Below, piece after piece: positions 24,545-33,264 of a DNA stretch of 64,000 nucleotides. A model generated the notes under the pieces. It did not search any database. It saw only the letters and a program-made list of their open reading frames with translations, and was not told the origin of the DNA. This stretch comes from CAYUVH01 sp964448135 (GTDB lineage Bacteria; Verrucomicrobiota; Verrucomicrobiia; Limisphaerales; UBA8199). The stretch spans positions 43,532 through 107,531 of the forward strand of contig CAYUVH010000011.1 in NCBI GenBank assembly GCA_964448135.1, written 5' to 3'. Each line of letters begins with the position of its first letter. The stretch's first letter is position 1. The position numbers were made by a program, and so were the translations under genes.

Positions 24545-25462
24545 ATGCCCCCGTCCCCTGACACACTGACCGTCCCCGCCCTCGAACCGGTCCTCCTGGT
24601 AATCGCGGACATCAGCGGCTACACCCGCTATATGACCGCCAACGCCAAGACGCTGGCTCACAGCCAGACGATCATCACCGAACTCATCACCACCATCGTC
24701 CAGGAAGTGAACCTTCCGCTCGAGGTCGCCAAACTGGAAGGCGATGCGGTCTTTTTCTTCGGGCGCAAAGGCGCAAACCCCGCGGCCTGGTCTGGCCATC
24801 GTGCGGTCATTGGCCGCAAACTCTTCACTTTCTTTCAGGCGTTCAGCGCAAAGCTGGCGCAATTGCGCATCTCCACGACTTGCGCATGCCAGGCTTGCGC
24901 ACACATTGACAAGCTCTCGCTCAAAGTCGTGGTTCACAGTGGTGAGGCTCTGTTTCACCAGGTGCTCAACTTTCAGGAACTTGCCGGCGTGGACGTCATC
25001 ATCGTCCATCGTCTCCTGAAGAACTCCATCGCTTCGCCGCAGTATCTTTTGCTCACCGAAGCCGCGCGACACGACGTGGAACTGCCTGCCGAAGCTCAAC
25101 TCGTCACTGGCTCGGAGACCTATGACGAAATCGGTCGAGTCAACACGGTGGTGTATTATCCTCATAATTCGCCGAATACACCGCGGGAAACTGCCGTCCA
25201 ACCTCCGACCTTCGGCAAGGCTTACGCTTTGTTTTTGAAACTGACCTTCCGACCGGCTCAAAACTTGATTTTTACCAAGACAAACGAATTTCAACATCTT
25301 ACCGCCGGCGGCACCCGTGCCGGTAGTGTGGCCTTCGGTCTGCTCATGCTCATATTGGCGCCGATTTATCTTCCGCTCGGCGCCCTCGTCGTCTTCCTGC
25401 GCCTCCGCAAAAACCACGCCACCCCCTCCCCGGTCCATATTTCGAATAGACCGACACCCTGA
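24545..25462 (+). CDS. DUF2652 protein with cyclase-like domain and C-terminal membrane segment
   Basis: A 305-residue protein. Residues about 15-200 resemble a class III nucleotide cyclase fold: LLVIADISGYTRYM at the first metal-binding strand and KLEGDAVFFFG at the dimer hairpin, with a Cys-rich insertion CACQACAHIDKL. This arrangement defines DUF2652. The second metal Asp and transition-state residues of true cyclases are not clearly seen, so activity is doubtful. A second part (about 220-265) is polyketide-cyclase or SRPBCC-linker like, and a membrane segment lies near 262-285 (AFGLLMLILAPIYLPLGALV). No partner is apparent next to it. Confidence 0.7.
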   Translation: MPPSPDTLTVPALEPVLLVIADISGYTRYMTANAKTLAHSQTIITELITTIVQEVNLPLEVAKLEGDAVFFFGRKGANPAAWSGHRAVIGRKLFTFFQAFSAKLAQLRISTTCACQACAHIDKLSLKVVVHSGEALFHQVLNFQELAGVDVIIVHRLLKNSIASPQYLLLTEAARHDVELPAEAQLVTGSETYDEIGRVNTVVYYPHNSPNTPRETAVQPPTFGKAYALFLKLTFRPAQNLIFTKTNEFQHLTAGGTRAGSVAFGLLMLILAPIYLPLGALVVFLRLRKNHATPSPVHISNRPTP

Positions 25463-25536
25463 TCCACCTCTCATTTCCGATTCCGGTGTCCACTCCACCT
25501 AATACTCCGGGAACCCCCGGCCACATATAATTCATC

Positions 25537-25573
25537 ACTTGGACAGCCGTTGTCCATCTGCCCGCGCTAAACT
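25537..25573 (+). promoter_or_regulatory. Conserved GGACA-N22-TAAA motif, copy 1
   Basis: ACTTGGACAGCCGTTGTC occurs here and, identical over 18 bases, at 36704. In both places TAAA(C/G)T follows 22 bases after GGACA. The core is an inverted repeat (TGGACA-gccgt-TGTCCA in this copy). It lies upstream of word array I in both islands, so it could be a promoter, an operator, or the 5' end of a longer dispersed element. Confidence 0.45.
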
Positions 25574-25681
25574 CCACGAGCGAATGGAGGTTCTCCGTTT
25601 TGAAATCTGAAATTTCGATTTTGCCATCGCCACCTCCCCACGGCGCCGCCGCGCTGGCTCCCCGTCCCTTTCCACTCTCCA

Positions 25682-25802
25682 GTCAACCCCTGGTCAACCC
25701 CGAGGCGCCCCCTGTCAAGGCTCCAGTCAAGCCCCCGGTCAACCCCAAAACCCCAGCAATCAAGCCTCGTCCAGCCCAGTCAAACCAAAAAAAGAGGGTC
25801 CC
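25682..25802 (+). repeat. Family I word array, copy A (GTCAA words, A7-GAGGG-TCCC tail)
   Basis: GTCAA words start at 25682, 25693, 25714, 25726, 25738 and 25779, with variant words ATCAAG at 25759 and GTCCAG at 25769. Spacings are 10-12 bp or about 21. The last three words lie at -27, -17 and -7 (from TC) relative to a run of seven A (25787-25793), followed by GAGGG and TCCC. From 25693 on it is collinear with copy B (offset 11208 bp), but most words begin with G instead of A. It points toward the Gfo/Idh gene, 167 bp from its ATG. Confidence 0.75.
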
Positions 25803-25808
25803 TTTTTG

Positions 25809-25839
25809 GCGCACCTTTGCGCACGTCCCAATTTGCGCA
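25809..25839 (+). repeat. GCGCA triplet of words after array A
   Basis: GCGCA occurs at 25809, 25819 and 25835, each after T/G-rich spacers (TTTTTGGCGCAC, TTTGCGCAC, TTTGCGCAAT). The first spacing is again 10 bp. It lies directly after the tail of word array A and before a TTCGTC-type repeat. Its significance alone is low. Confidence 0.4.
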
Positions 25840-25904
25840 ATTTCGGACTTCCCGCTTCGTCGTTTTTCGAAATCCGTCCTTCGGATTTCGTCATTTCCAG
25901 TTGG
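25840..25904 (+). repeat. TTCGTCATTCG-type repeat, diverged copy 3
   Basis: TTTCGGACTTCCCGCTTCGT, then a hairpin GAAATCCG-tcctt-CGGATTTC (25869-25889) and CGTCATTTCC. It resembles the repeats at 18401 and 20551 but is more diverged. It lies 65 bp upstream of the Gfo/Idh start codon. Confidence 0.45.
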
Positions 25905-25968
25905 TTTTCCATTCCCAAACGAAAACTTTCCCCTACCATTTTCCCTCAGCAACCGCCCCAGGCAAAAC

Positions 25969-27285
25969 ATGAACTCGCTTACCCCCTCCATCAGTCGTCG
26001 TTCCTTCCTTCGCAAAACCGCCGCTGCCGTCGGCACCGCCGCGGTTGCTCCCATGATCGTGCCCTCATCCGTCCTCGGACGCAGTGGCGCGTTCCCGCCG
26101 AGTGAGCGCATCCAAATGGGCTTCATCGGCGTGGGCGGCCAGGGCGGCGGCCACCTGCTCGGTGGCGCGTGGACCTATGTCGCCGGTGGATACGCAGGCC
26201 GTAAGGACGTGCAGGTGCTTGCTGTATGTGATGTCTGGCGCGACCGCCGCGAGCGCGCCACTCAGAAGGTCAATGACCACTACACGGAAATGTACGGCAC
26301 GGGAAACTACAAGACTTGCCAGGCCTACAACGATTTCCGCCACGTCCTCGACCGCTCCGATATCGACGCCGTCTTGATCGCGACACCCGCTCACTGGCAC
26401 GCCACCATGGCCGCGATGGCAGTGGCGACGGGCAAAGATGTTTACTGCGAGAAACCCACCGCCGTCACCCTGCAGGAGAGCAAGGCCCTCGCAGAAGCCG
26501 TTAAGCGCTACGGCCGCGTTTACCAGGCCGGCACGCAACAGCGCAGCGAATACGGCGCAAAATTCCGCCTGGCTTGCGAGTTTGTCCGCAGTGGACGCAT
26601 CGGCAAACTGAAAGAGATTTACTGTTATCGTGACGGCGGCGGCGTTTTCTGGCCCAGCCGCTTCGGGGAGGCCAAGCCGATTCCCGACGGCCTGGATTGG
26701 GATCTGTACCTCGGTCCGGCTCCCTGGCTTCCCTACGATGGCAACGCCAGCGCCCACCGCTTCGACATCGGCGAATTGAACTGGGGCCAACACCATTACG
26801 ACATCATTCAATGGACCGCGAACGCCGACGACACCGATCCCGTCGAAATCTTCATGGAAGACGGACACTCCAGTTACAAATACGCGAACGGCGTCGTCTG
26901 CCACGGCACCGGCTACCCCGGCCAACCCATCGGTGGTGAAGGCGGCGCCTGCTTCGTCGGCACCGACGGCTACATCGCCGTGGATCGCAGCGCCCTGGTC
27001 TCGAATCCGCCCGACATCGTCCGCGAGCCGCTGAAGCCCGGGGAAGTCCACGTCTATCACACTGACAGCCATTCCGGGAACTTCCTCGACTGCGTGCGCA
27101 CCCGTCAAAAAACGATCTGCAACGCTGACGTCGCCCATCACGCTGCGAACGCCCTGCTCCTCGGCGGCGTCGCCAAGCAACTGAATCGTTCGCTGAAGTG
27201 GGATCCGGCGAAGGAGGAGTTCATTGGCGACGACGAAGCCAATCGCCTCCGCTCCATCGCCAAACGCGCCCCCTGGAACATTTAA
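25969..27285 (+). CDS. Tat-exported Gfo/Idh/MocA family oxidoreductase
   Basis: A 438-residue protein. It starts with a twin-arginine signal (SISRRSFLRKTAAAVGTAAVA). The Rossmann segment IQMGFIGVGGQGGGHLLGGA follows, then VLAVCDVWRDRR and the family motif CEKPTA with catalytic Lys (VYCEKPTAVTL). Length and the C-terminal alpha/beta domain (ELNWGQHHYDIIQWTANADD) match the secreted Gfo/Idh group of Planctomycetota and Verrucomicrobiota, which probably oxidises sugars or sugar derivatives with a bound NAD(P). The Tat signal means it is exported folded with cofactor. The ATG at the signal peptide is chosen; upstream in-frame codons run through the repeat island. Confidence 0.88.
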   Translation: MNSLTPSISRRSFLRKTAAAVGTAAVAPMIVPSSVLGRSGAFPPSERIQMGFIGVGGQGGGHLLGGAWTYVAGGYAGRKDVQVLAVCDVWRDRRERATQKVNDHYTEMYGTGNYKTCQAYNDFRHVLDRSDIDAVLIATPAHWHATMAAMAVATGKDVYCEKPTAVTLQESKALAEAVKRYGRVYQAGTQQRSEYGAKFRLACEFVRSGRIGKLKEIYCYRDGGGVFWPSRFGEAKPIPDGLDWDLYLGPAPWLPYDGNASAHRFDIGELNWGQHHYDIIQWTANADDTDPVEIFMEDGHSSYKYANGVVCHGTGYPGQPIGGEGGACFVGTDGYIAVDRSALVSNPPDIVREPLKPGEVHVYHTDSHSGNFLDCVRTRQKTICNADVAHHAANALLLGGVAKQLNRSLKWDPAKEEFIGDDEANRLRSIAKRAPWNI

Positions 27286-27381
27286 ACCCCGTAGCAGCCG
27301 AGGTAACGAGGCTCAATTTGATCGTCCACCCCATGCCGCCGACTACTCTGTCCACCCCAACAATCTGGAAGCGCCCAGCCG

Positions 27382-27421
27382 CTCTCCCTCTCCCTTTGGG
27401 AGAGGGCCGGGGTGAGGGGGA
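27382..27421 (+). repeat. Dispersed CCCTTTGGGAGAGGG-type repeat, copy 2
   Basis: CTCTCCCTCTCCCTTTGGGA, then GAGGGCCGGGGTGAGGGGG. It is the reverse-complement partner of the element at 374-411. It lies in the 212-bp gap between the Gfo/Idh and HEAT genes. The same gap starts with GTAGCAGCCGAGGTAACGAG (27290), which resembles intergenic sequences common in this phylum, from memory only. Confidence 0.7.
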
Positions 27422-27497
27422 TTCCACCCCCTGCCCTAAGAATTCCGTCCGCGCCCGATTCAGAGTCCCTTCCATTCCATCGCTGAATACCCCCAAC

Positions 27498-29975
27498 ATG
27501 AAACGCCTCTTTCTCCTGGCCGTCACCCTCGGCCTCCTTTCGTCCCCGCTCCCCGCCGCCACTAACGAGCTGGACGAACAACACCTCATCGGCGTCCTTC
27601 AATCCAGCGCCTCGCTGCATGACAAAGATGCCGCGTGCGCCCGCCTCAAAAAGATTGGCACGGCGCAATCCGTCCCTGCCCTCGCCAGCCTGCTGGCTGA
27701 CGATCAACTCTCCCACTCCGCCCGCTACGCGCTCGAATCCATGCAGGCCCCCGAGGCCGGCCGCGCGCTCGTCGCCGCGCTGGACAAGACCAGCGGCATG
27801 ACTCGCGTCGGCATTATCTATTCAGTTGGAGTGCGCCGGGAGCCGAAGGCTGTCTCCGCGCTCGCGAAGATACTCAAAACCGGCGCCTCCGCTGGTAGCG
27901 CCCAATCCTCGGCCGCCGAAACCATTGCCGCCGCCACCGCGCTCGGCGAAATCGGCGATTCCGACGCGCTCAAGACCCTCCAAGCCCAACTCGGCAAAAC
28001 CACCGGCGCGCTCCACACCGCGGTTGTGGATGGCACGCTCCGCAATGCCGAACACCTTCTCGCCGACGGCAATCGCTCAAAGGCCATCAAAGCCTGCGAG
28101 TCGCTCTTGAAGACCGAAAAAACCGACGGCATCCGCATCGCCGCCTATCGTGCAATAATTCTTTCCCCTGCGCCCGACGCTCTGACCCGGCTCGCCGCCG
28201 CCCTCACGGGCAACGACGGCGTGCTTCAATCCGCCGCGCTTTCCTGCGTCTTCTACGTCAAAGACCCGCAGGCCACCAAGGTCTTCACGGACCTCCTGCC
28301 GAAAGTTTCTCCCGACGTCCAGGCCGGCCTCGTTTTCGGTCTTTCCCAACGCGGTGACACCGCCGCCGCGCCCGCTATCGCTGCCCTCGCCAAAAGCAGT
28401 TCGCCCTTCGTCCGTTTGAATGTCCTGCGGGCGCTGGGTAACCTCGGCGATGAAAACCAAATCATGGTTCTCGCCCAGGCGGCCGCGTCTTCCAGTGCGT
28501 TGGAACAAGCCACCGCCCGTGATGCCTTGCTCAATCTGCGTCATGGCAATATTACCTCGGCCCTGCTGAAGCAACTCTCCTCCGCCGCGCCCAATGTTCA
28601 AACCGAACTCGCCCGCGCCCTGGGTGATCGCCGTGATACCGCCGCCATTCCCGGCCTGCTCGACCTGGCCGCGCATTCCACTGGCTCCGTCCACCGCGCC
28701 GCCTGCCAGGCGCTGGCGTTCCTGGCCGCGGACAAGGATTTGCCCGCCCTCGTCCAACTCGTTGCCGATTCCAAAGACGAAGCGAATCAAGCCCATGCGG
28801 TTGAAGGCCTGCAGGTTGCCTGTCAGCGAATCCTGGCGCGGCAAGGCAAAGTCGATCTGAGTCCGGTCACAAAATCACTGTCCAGCGGCTCGCCTGAACT
28901 GCGCGTTGCCCTCCTGCCTGTCTGTAGTACCTTGGCGACTCCCGAGACACGTGCCGCGCTCCGTGCCGCGGTCGCGGATGCTTCCGCGCCGATTCATATG
29001 GCCGCCGTTCGCGCGCTCTGTGATTCCTCCGACGCCGAACTCTTCGATGACATCGTGAAGATCGCCTCCAATCCTGCCGAAGAACAATCCCGCAACCTCG
29101 CCATCGCCGCCTGCGTTCGTCTGACCACCCAGGAGGAAGCCGGAAAACTTTCGAATGCCCAGAAACTTGCCGCCTTCAATGCAATCCTGGCCACCTCGCC
29201 AAAGCCGGAACAAAAGCGCCAGTTGCTGGCCGGCGTCGCGGAAGTGCCCGAAGCGGAGGCGCTAAAAATTGCCAACGACCTGCTCGCCGAATCGGAAGTC
29301 AGCACCGAAGCTTCCCGCGCCGTGATCCGCATCGCGCCGACCTTGGGCGCTTCCCAACTCAACAATTGCACGGGCGCCCTCAAGTCCGTCATCAACTCCA
29401 CCAACGATCCCCAGCTCCGCAAGGACGCCGAAGCCGCGCTGAAACAAATCCAACTCTCGGCCAGCTACATCACCGACTGGCAGTATGCCGGCCCGTATTT
29501 CGAAACCGGCCGCAATTATTGGGAACTTTTCATGATGCCCTTCGGCCCGGAAACCGCCGCGGCAAACGACGTCAAATGGCGCGCCCTGCCCGGCGGAGCC
29601 GATGCGAAACGCCCCGGCGTCATGGACTTGCTCAAAGTCATGCCCGGCGAACAGCGCGTCGCCTACATCCGCACCTGGGTCTATTCGGAGCAGGAACAAC
29701 CCGTCCGCCTCGAATTCGGCACCGACGACGGCGTGAAGCTCTGGGTGGACGGAAAACTTATTCACCAAAATAACGCCTCCCGCGGCCTGCAGCCCGCTTC
29801 CGACAAATCCGACTTCGCCCTGAATGCGGGCTGGACGCCGATCATGATGAAGATCACCCAGAACACGCTGGGTTGGGAATTCTGCGCCCACTTCCTGAAG
29901 CGCGACGGCACCCTACTCACCGGCCTCAAATACGACGCGAACCACGACGCGCAAAAGCACACGAGCGCCAAATAA
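27498..29975 (+). CDS. Exported HEAT-repeat protein with C-terminal carbohydrate-binding-like domain
   Basis: An 825-residue protein with a signal peptide (MKRLFLLAVTLGLLSSPLPA). Residues about 25-650 are a long solenoid of HEAT/Armadillo-type repeats (for example LKKIGTAQSVPALASLL and LGEIGDSDALKTLQAQL). The C-terminal 165 residues form a different, beta-rich domain with ITDWQYAGPYFETG and LEFGTDDGVKLWVDGKLIH, like the PA14-type or NPCBM-type domains found at the ends of such proteins. It follows the Gfo/Idh gene and probably works in the same periplasmic sugar or organic-matter process, as a scaffold. I know of no enzymatic motif in it. Confidence 0.8.
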   Translation: MKRLFLLAVTLGLLSSPLPAATNELDEQHLIGVLQSSASLHDKDAACARLKKIGTAQSVPALASLLADDQLSHSARYALESMQAPEAGRALVAALDKTSGMTRVGIIYSVGVRREPKAVSALAKILKTGASAGSAQSSAAETIAAATALGEIGDSDALKTLQAQLGKTTGALHTAVVDGTLRNAEHLLADGNRSKAIKACESLLKTEKTDGIRIAAYRAIILSPAPDALTRLAAALTGNDGVLQSAALSCVFYVKDPQATKVFTDLLPKVSPDVQAGLVFGLSQRGDTAAAPAIAALAKSSSPFVRLNVLRALGNLGDENQIMVLAQAAASSSALEQATARDALLNLRHGNITSALLKQLSSAAPNVQTELARALGDRRDTAAIPGLLDLAAHSTGSVHRAACQALAFLAADKDLPALVQLVADSKDEANQAHAVEGLQVACQRILARQGKVDLSPVTKSLSSGSPELRVALLPVCSTLATPETRAALRAAVADASAPIHMAAVRALCDSSDAELFDDIVKIASNPAEEQSRNLAIAACVRLTTQEEAGKLSNAQKLAAFNAILATSPKPEQKRQLLAGVAEVPEAEALKIANDLLAESEVSTEASRAVIRIAPTLGASQLNNCTGALKSVINSTNDPQLRKDAEAALKQIQLSASYITDWQYAGPYFETGRNYWELFMMPFGPETAAANDVKWRALPGGADAKRPGVMDLLKVMPGEQRVAYIRTWVYSEQEQPVRLEFGTDDGVKLWVDGKLIHQNNASRGLQPASDKSDFALNAGWTPIMMKITQNTLGWEFCAHFLKRDGTLLTGLKYDANHDAQKHTSAK

Positions 29976-30016
29976 TTGGATGGGCCAGCGCCCGGTATCC
30001 CGGCTACCTTATTTCC

Positions 30017-31540
30017 ATGCCGGACATCGTCCTCACCACCCTCAACGCGAAGTACATCCACGCGGCGTTTGGGCTCCGGTACCTCTTCGCCAATCTCGGC
30101 GAACTCCAATCCGCCGCTCGCATCCTTGAATTCGACATCAACCAGCGCCCGGTGGACATCGCCGAATCGCTTCTCGCCGCGAATCCCAAGATCATCGGCC
30201 TCGGCATCTACATTTGGAACATCGCGCCCGCCACCGAACTCGTCGCCGCACTGAAGCGTATCCGGCCCGAAATCAAAATTGTCCTCGGCGGTCCTGAAGT
30301 CAGTTACGAAACCGAATTCCAACCCATCGTCGCGCTCGCCGATCACGTCATCACCGGCGAAGCCGACCTCAAATTCGCCGAGATCTGCCGGCGCCTCCTC
30401 ACGGGCGAGACGCCGCCCAAAATCATCCCCGCCGAGCTGCCCGATTTCGCCAAGCTTGCCCTGCCTTACGAGTTCTACAACGACCAGGACATCGCCCATC
30501 GCGTCCTCTACGTCGAAGCCTCGCGGGGTTGTCCGTTCTCCTGCGAATTCTGCCTCTCCTCCCTCGACATCCCCGTCCGCCAGGCGCCGCTTCCGGAATT
30601 TCTGGCCGCGATGGAAAAACTTCTCGCCCGCGGCGCGCGGCAGCTCAAATTCGTGGATCGCACCTTCAATCTCAACCCGCGCGTCGGCCGGGCCATTCTT
30701 GAATTTCTACTCGAGCGTTATCAGCCCGGACATTTCTTTCACTTTGAAATGATCCCGGACCGACTGCCGGAATCCTTGCGCGAGTCCATTTCCCGGTTCC
30801 CCGCCGGCGCGTTGCAATTCGAAGTCGGCATCCAAACCTTCAACGAAAATGTCGCCGGTCTGATCCAGCGTCGCCAGGATTACGGACGCCTCACGGAGAA
30901 TTTCCACTTCCTCCGATCCGAAACCGGTGTTCACATACACGCCGACCTGATCGTCGGGCTGCCGGGCGAATCGCTGGAAGGCTTTGGCGCCGGCTTCGAT
31001 CACCTCATCGCGCTTCGCCCCCAGGAGATCCAGGTCGGTCTGCTCAAACGCCTGCGGGGCACCCCGATCGTCCGACACGACGTCGAGTGGCAGATGGTTT
31101 ACCACGCGCATCCGCCCTACGAAATCCTGCAAAACAAGCTGCTGGACTTCGCCACGCTCCAGCGTTTGAAGCGCTTCGCCCGCTATTGGGACTTGGTCGG
31201 CAACAGCGGCAACTTTGTCGAAACCACACCGCTCATCTGGAAGAACAATCCTTCGCCCTTTAACGCCTTCCTGGCCTGGAGTGATTGGCTGCACAAAGAA
31301 ACGGGCCGGACCGACAGCATCGCGCTCGTTCGCCTGTCGGAATTGCTTTTCATTTACCTGACGCGGGAAGTTGCGTTGGATTCCAAAATCGCCGCCGCCG
31401 CACTGTGGTCGGATTATCGTCGCGGGGGACGCCCTGACAAGCCGACTTTCCTGCGCGAATTCCTCCCGAACGATCCACCGCCCCTCGACTTACGCCGTTC
31501 CTCCAAACTCCCCCGCCGCCAGGCGCGGCACCTCGCTTAG
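30017..31540 (+). CDS. B12-binding radical SAM protein with DUF4080
   Basis: A 507-residue protein. Residues 1-135 are a B12-binding-like Rossmann domain (KYIHAAFGLRYLFANLG, then LGIYIWNIA and VLGGPEVSYE). The radical SAM cluster motif is C172-x3-C176-x2-C179 (GCPFSCEFCL). The C-terminal 150 residues (TLQRLKRFARYWDLVGNSGNF as a whole region) match DUF4080, and the three-part arrangement is a known but uncharacterised radical SAM subgroup. The reaction is unknown. The family lacks the usual His of the cobalamin loop in many members, and I do not see a clear DxHxxG here. It converges on the antiporter gene with a 5-bp gap. Confidence 0.82.
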   Translation: MPDIVLTTLNAKYIHAAFGLRYLFANLGELQSAARILEFDINQRPVDIAESLLAANPKIIGLGIYIWNIAPATELVAALKRIRPEIKIVLGGPEVSYETEFQPIVALADHVITGEADLKFAEICRRLLTGETPPKIIPAELPDFAKLALPYEFYNDQDIAHRVLYVEASRGCPFSCEFCLSSLDIPVRQAPLPEFLAAMEKLLARGARQLKFVDRTFNLNPRVGRAILEFLLERYQPGHFFHFEMIPDRLPESLRESISRFPAGALQFEVGIQTFNENVAGLIQRRQDYGRLTENFHFLRSETGVHIHADLIVGLPGESLEGFGAGFDHLIALRPQEIQVGLLKRLRGTPIVRHDVEWQMVYHAHPPYEILQNKLLDFATLQRLKRFARYWDLVGNSGNFVETTPLIWKNNPSPFNAFLAWSDWLHKETGRTDSIALVRLSELLFIYLTREVALDSKIAAAALWSDYRRGGRPDKPTFLREFLPNDPPPLDLRRSSKLPRRQARHLA

Positions 31541-31545
31541 GCCCG

Positions 31546-33147
31546 TCAGCCGGTCGTCCGACGCAATCGCGCCTCCGCCAAATCCAAATCCCGCTGGATG
31601 CGCCTTAACGCCGCGTCATTGATCACCAGCTCATTTCGCAACTTCAGGATGGTGGCGCGTTCCACTTTCAGCAACTGTCGCGAGAGTTTCTCGTACTCGG
31701 AATCAAACTGCCGGCCTTCCTGCTCTTCCGATTCAGGTTTCTCGGCCTCGAGTTGGCGGATACGATCCTCGTATTCCACGCGCACGCGCTTGAATACTTC
31801 CTCGCCGTCCCGTCCTTTGGCCTCCAGTTCTAGCAGTCGCCCCAGCGCGGCCTGGTTCGCCTTCAACCTCGCGAGATGCTCTTCCCTTTCAATCTCGTGG
31901 TCGCCCTTGATTCCCAACCAGCGAATGACCAGCGGCAAGCTCAGCCCTTGAATCACCAACGTGGCTAGAATTACGACGAAGGTAAGGAAGATGACCAGAT
32001 CCCTTCCCGGAAAGGGGCGCCCGTCCTCCAGGGTCAACGGAAGCGCTAGCGCCGCGGCCAGAGAGACGACACCGCGAATCCCCGTCCAGCCCACGATGGC
32101 CACGTTTCGCCAGGACGGATAGGGATCGCGCTTGCGGAGGCTCGGGAATAGGAGTCTCGGCAGATAGGTCGCGGGATAGACCCAGACGATCCGGACCAGG
32201 ATGACCGCCACGCAAAGTCCGGTGGCGTACCACGCCAATCGCGCGGCTGGCAACCCCGCGACGCTTGCCATCACCTGGCGCAATTGCAAACCGATCAGAA
32301 TGAAGACGAACCCGTTCAAAAGGAATTCCACCATTTCCCATACTGGTATCGCTTGAAGTCGAGTTCGGGCGCTGGTGATTTCCGGCACCCACCACCCTTG
32401 GAACAATCCCGCGGCGACCACCGCCAGCACCGGCGATACGCCCAGCTTTTCGGCGGTCAAATAAACTGCAAAGGGTGTGAGCAACGAAATCGTGATTTCG
32501 ACGGGTGGATCCTCCAGCGGCTTTTCGATCCACGCCACGATCCAACCGATGACCAGGCCAACGAGAATCCCGCCGATTGCCACCACGAAGAATCTCCCGA
32601 TCGCGTGGCTGAGTGAGAACGAACCGGTCACCAACGCCGCGAGGGCAAAGCGATATGCCACCAGCGCCGTGGCGTCGTTCACCAGGCTCTCGCCTTCCAG
32701 CACAGCGATGATACGCCGCGGCACGCTGAGACCCCGCGTGATCGCCATGGCGGCGACGGCGTCGGGCGGCGAAATCAACGCGCCGAGCAGAAATCCGATC
32801 GCTATCGGCAGCTCGGGAATGAAATAGTGCGTGAGAAAGCCGACGACCACCGTGGTGAACAAAACCAATCCCACGGCCAGCATCGTGATGGGCCGCAGGT
32901 TCGCCTGGAAATCGCGCCACGAGGTGAAGAGCGCCGCCGGATACAAGAGCGGTGGCAAAAAGATCAGGAAAACCAGGTCCGGCGAGAGATTCACCGTGGG
33001 CAGCTTTGGAATCAGGCTCAGGAGCAGGCCGCCCGCCACCAGGAGGATGGGTGACGGAATGCGCAACTTCCGCGCGAGCAGCGTCAACGCCGCCACCGCA
33101 GCAAGCAAGCCCAGTACAACTTCAATCAGGTCCAGCATCCGGGCCAC
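31546..33147 (-). CDS. CPA1-family Na+/H+ antiporter
   Basis: A 533-residue membrane protein with about 12 hydrophobic segments over residues 1-410 and a charged, coiled-coil cytoplasmic tail (about 420-533, KANQAALGRLLELEAKGRD and onward). The family core is present: the discontinuous helix segment LISPPDAVAAMAI and the ion-site pair ND in GESLVNDATALVAYRFA, as in NhaP/NHE-type exchangers. It extrudes Na+ (or K+) in exchange for protons. The start is at MARMLDLIEVV, with a second possible ATG at MLDLIEVV. It is divergent from the second Gfo/Idh gene. Confidence 0.87.
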   Translation of the reverse strand: MARMLDLIEVVLGLLAAVAALTLLARKLRIPSPILLVAGGLLLSLIPKLPTVNLSPDLVFLIFLPPLLYPAALFTSWRDFQANLRPITMLAVGLVLFTTVVVGFLTHYFIPELPIAIGFLLGALISPPDAVAAMAITRGLSVPRRIIAVLEGESLVNDATALVAYRFALAALVTGSFSLSHAIGRFFVVAIGGILVGLVIGWIVAWIEKPLEDPPVEITISLLTPFAVYLTAEKLGVSPVLAVVAAGLFQGWWVPEITSARTRLQAIPVWEMVEFLLNGFVFILIGLQLRQVMASVAGLPAARLAWYATGLCVAVILVRIVWVYPATYLPRLLFPSLRKRDPYPSWRNVAIVGWTGIRGVVSLAAALALPLTLEDGRPFPGRDLVIFLTFVVILATLVIQGLSLPLVIRWLGIKGDHEIEREEHLARLKANQAALGRLLELEAKGRDGEEVFKRVRVEYEDRIRQLEAEKPESEEQEGRQFDSEYEKLSRQLLKVERATILKLRNELVINDAALRRIQRDLDLAEARLRRTTG

Positions 33148-33264
33148 AAACTAGCTCACACTTGGCGAAAATAAAGCGTTCCAGCGATTTCAATTGGCCG
33201 GTCATCCAAATATTGCTGACTTCAAAAGCCGGTTGGGGTTACCGTGCCCGCAACGAAAACTCGC

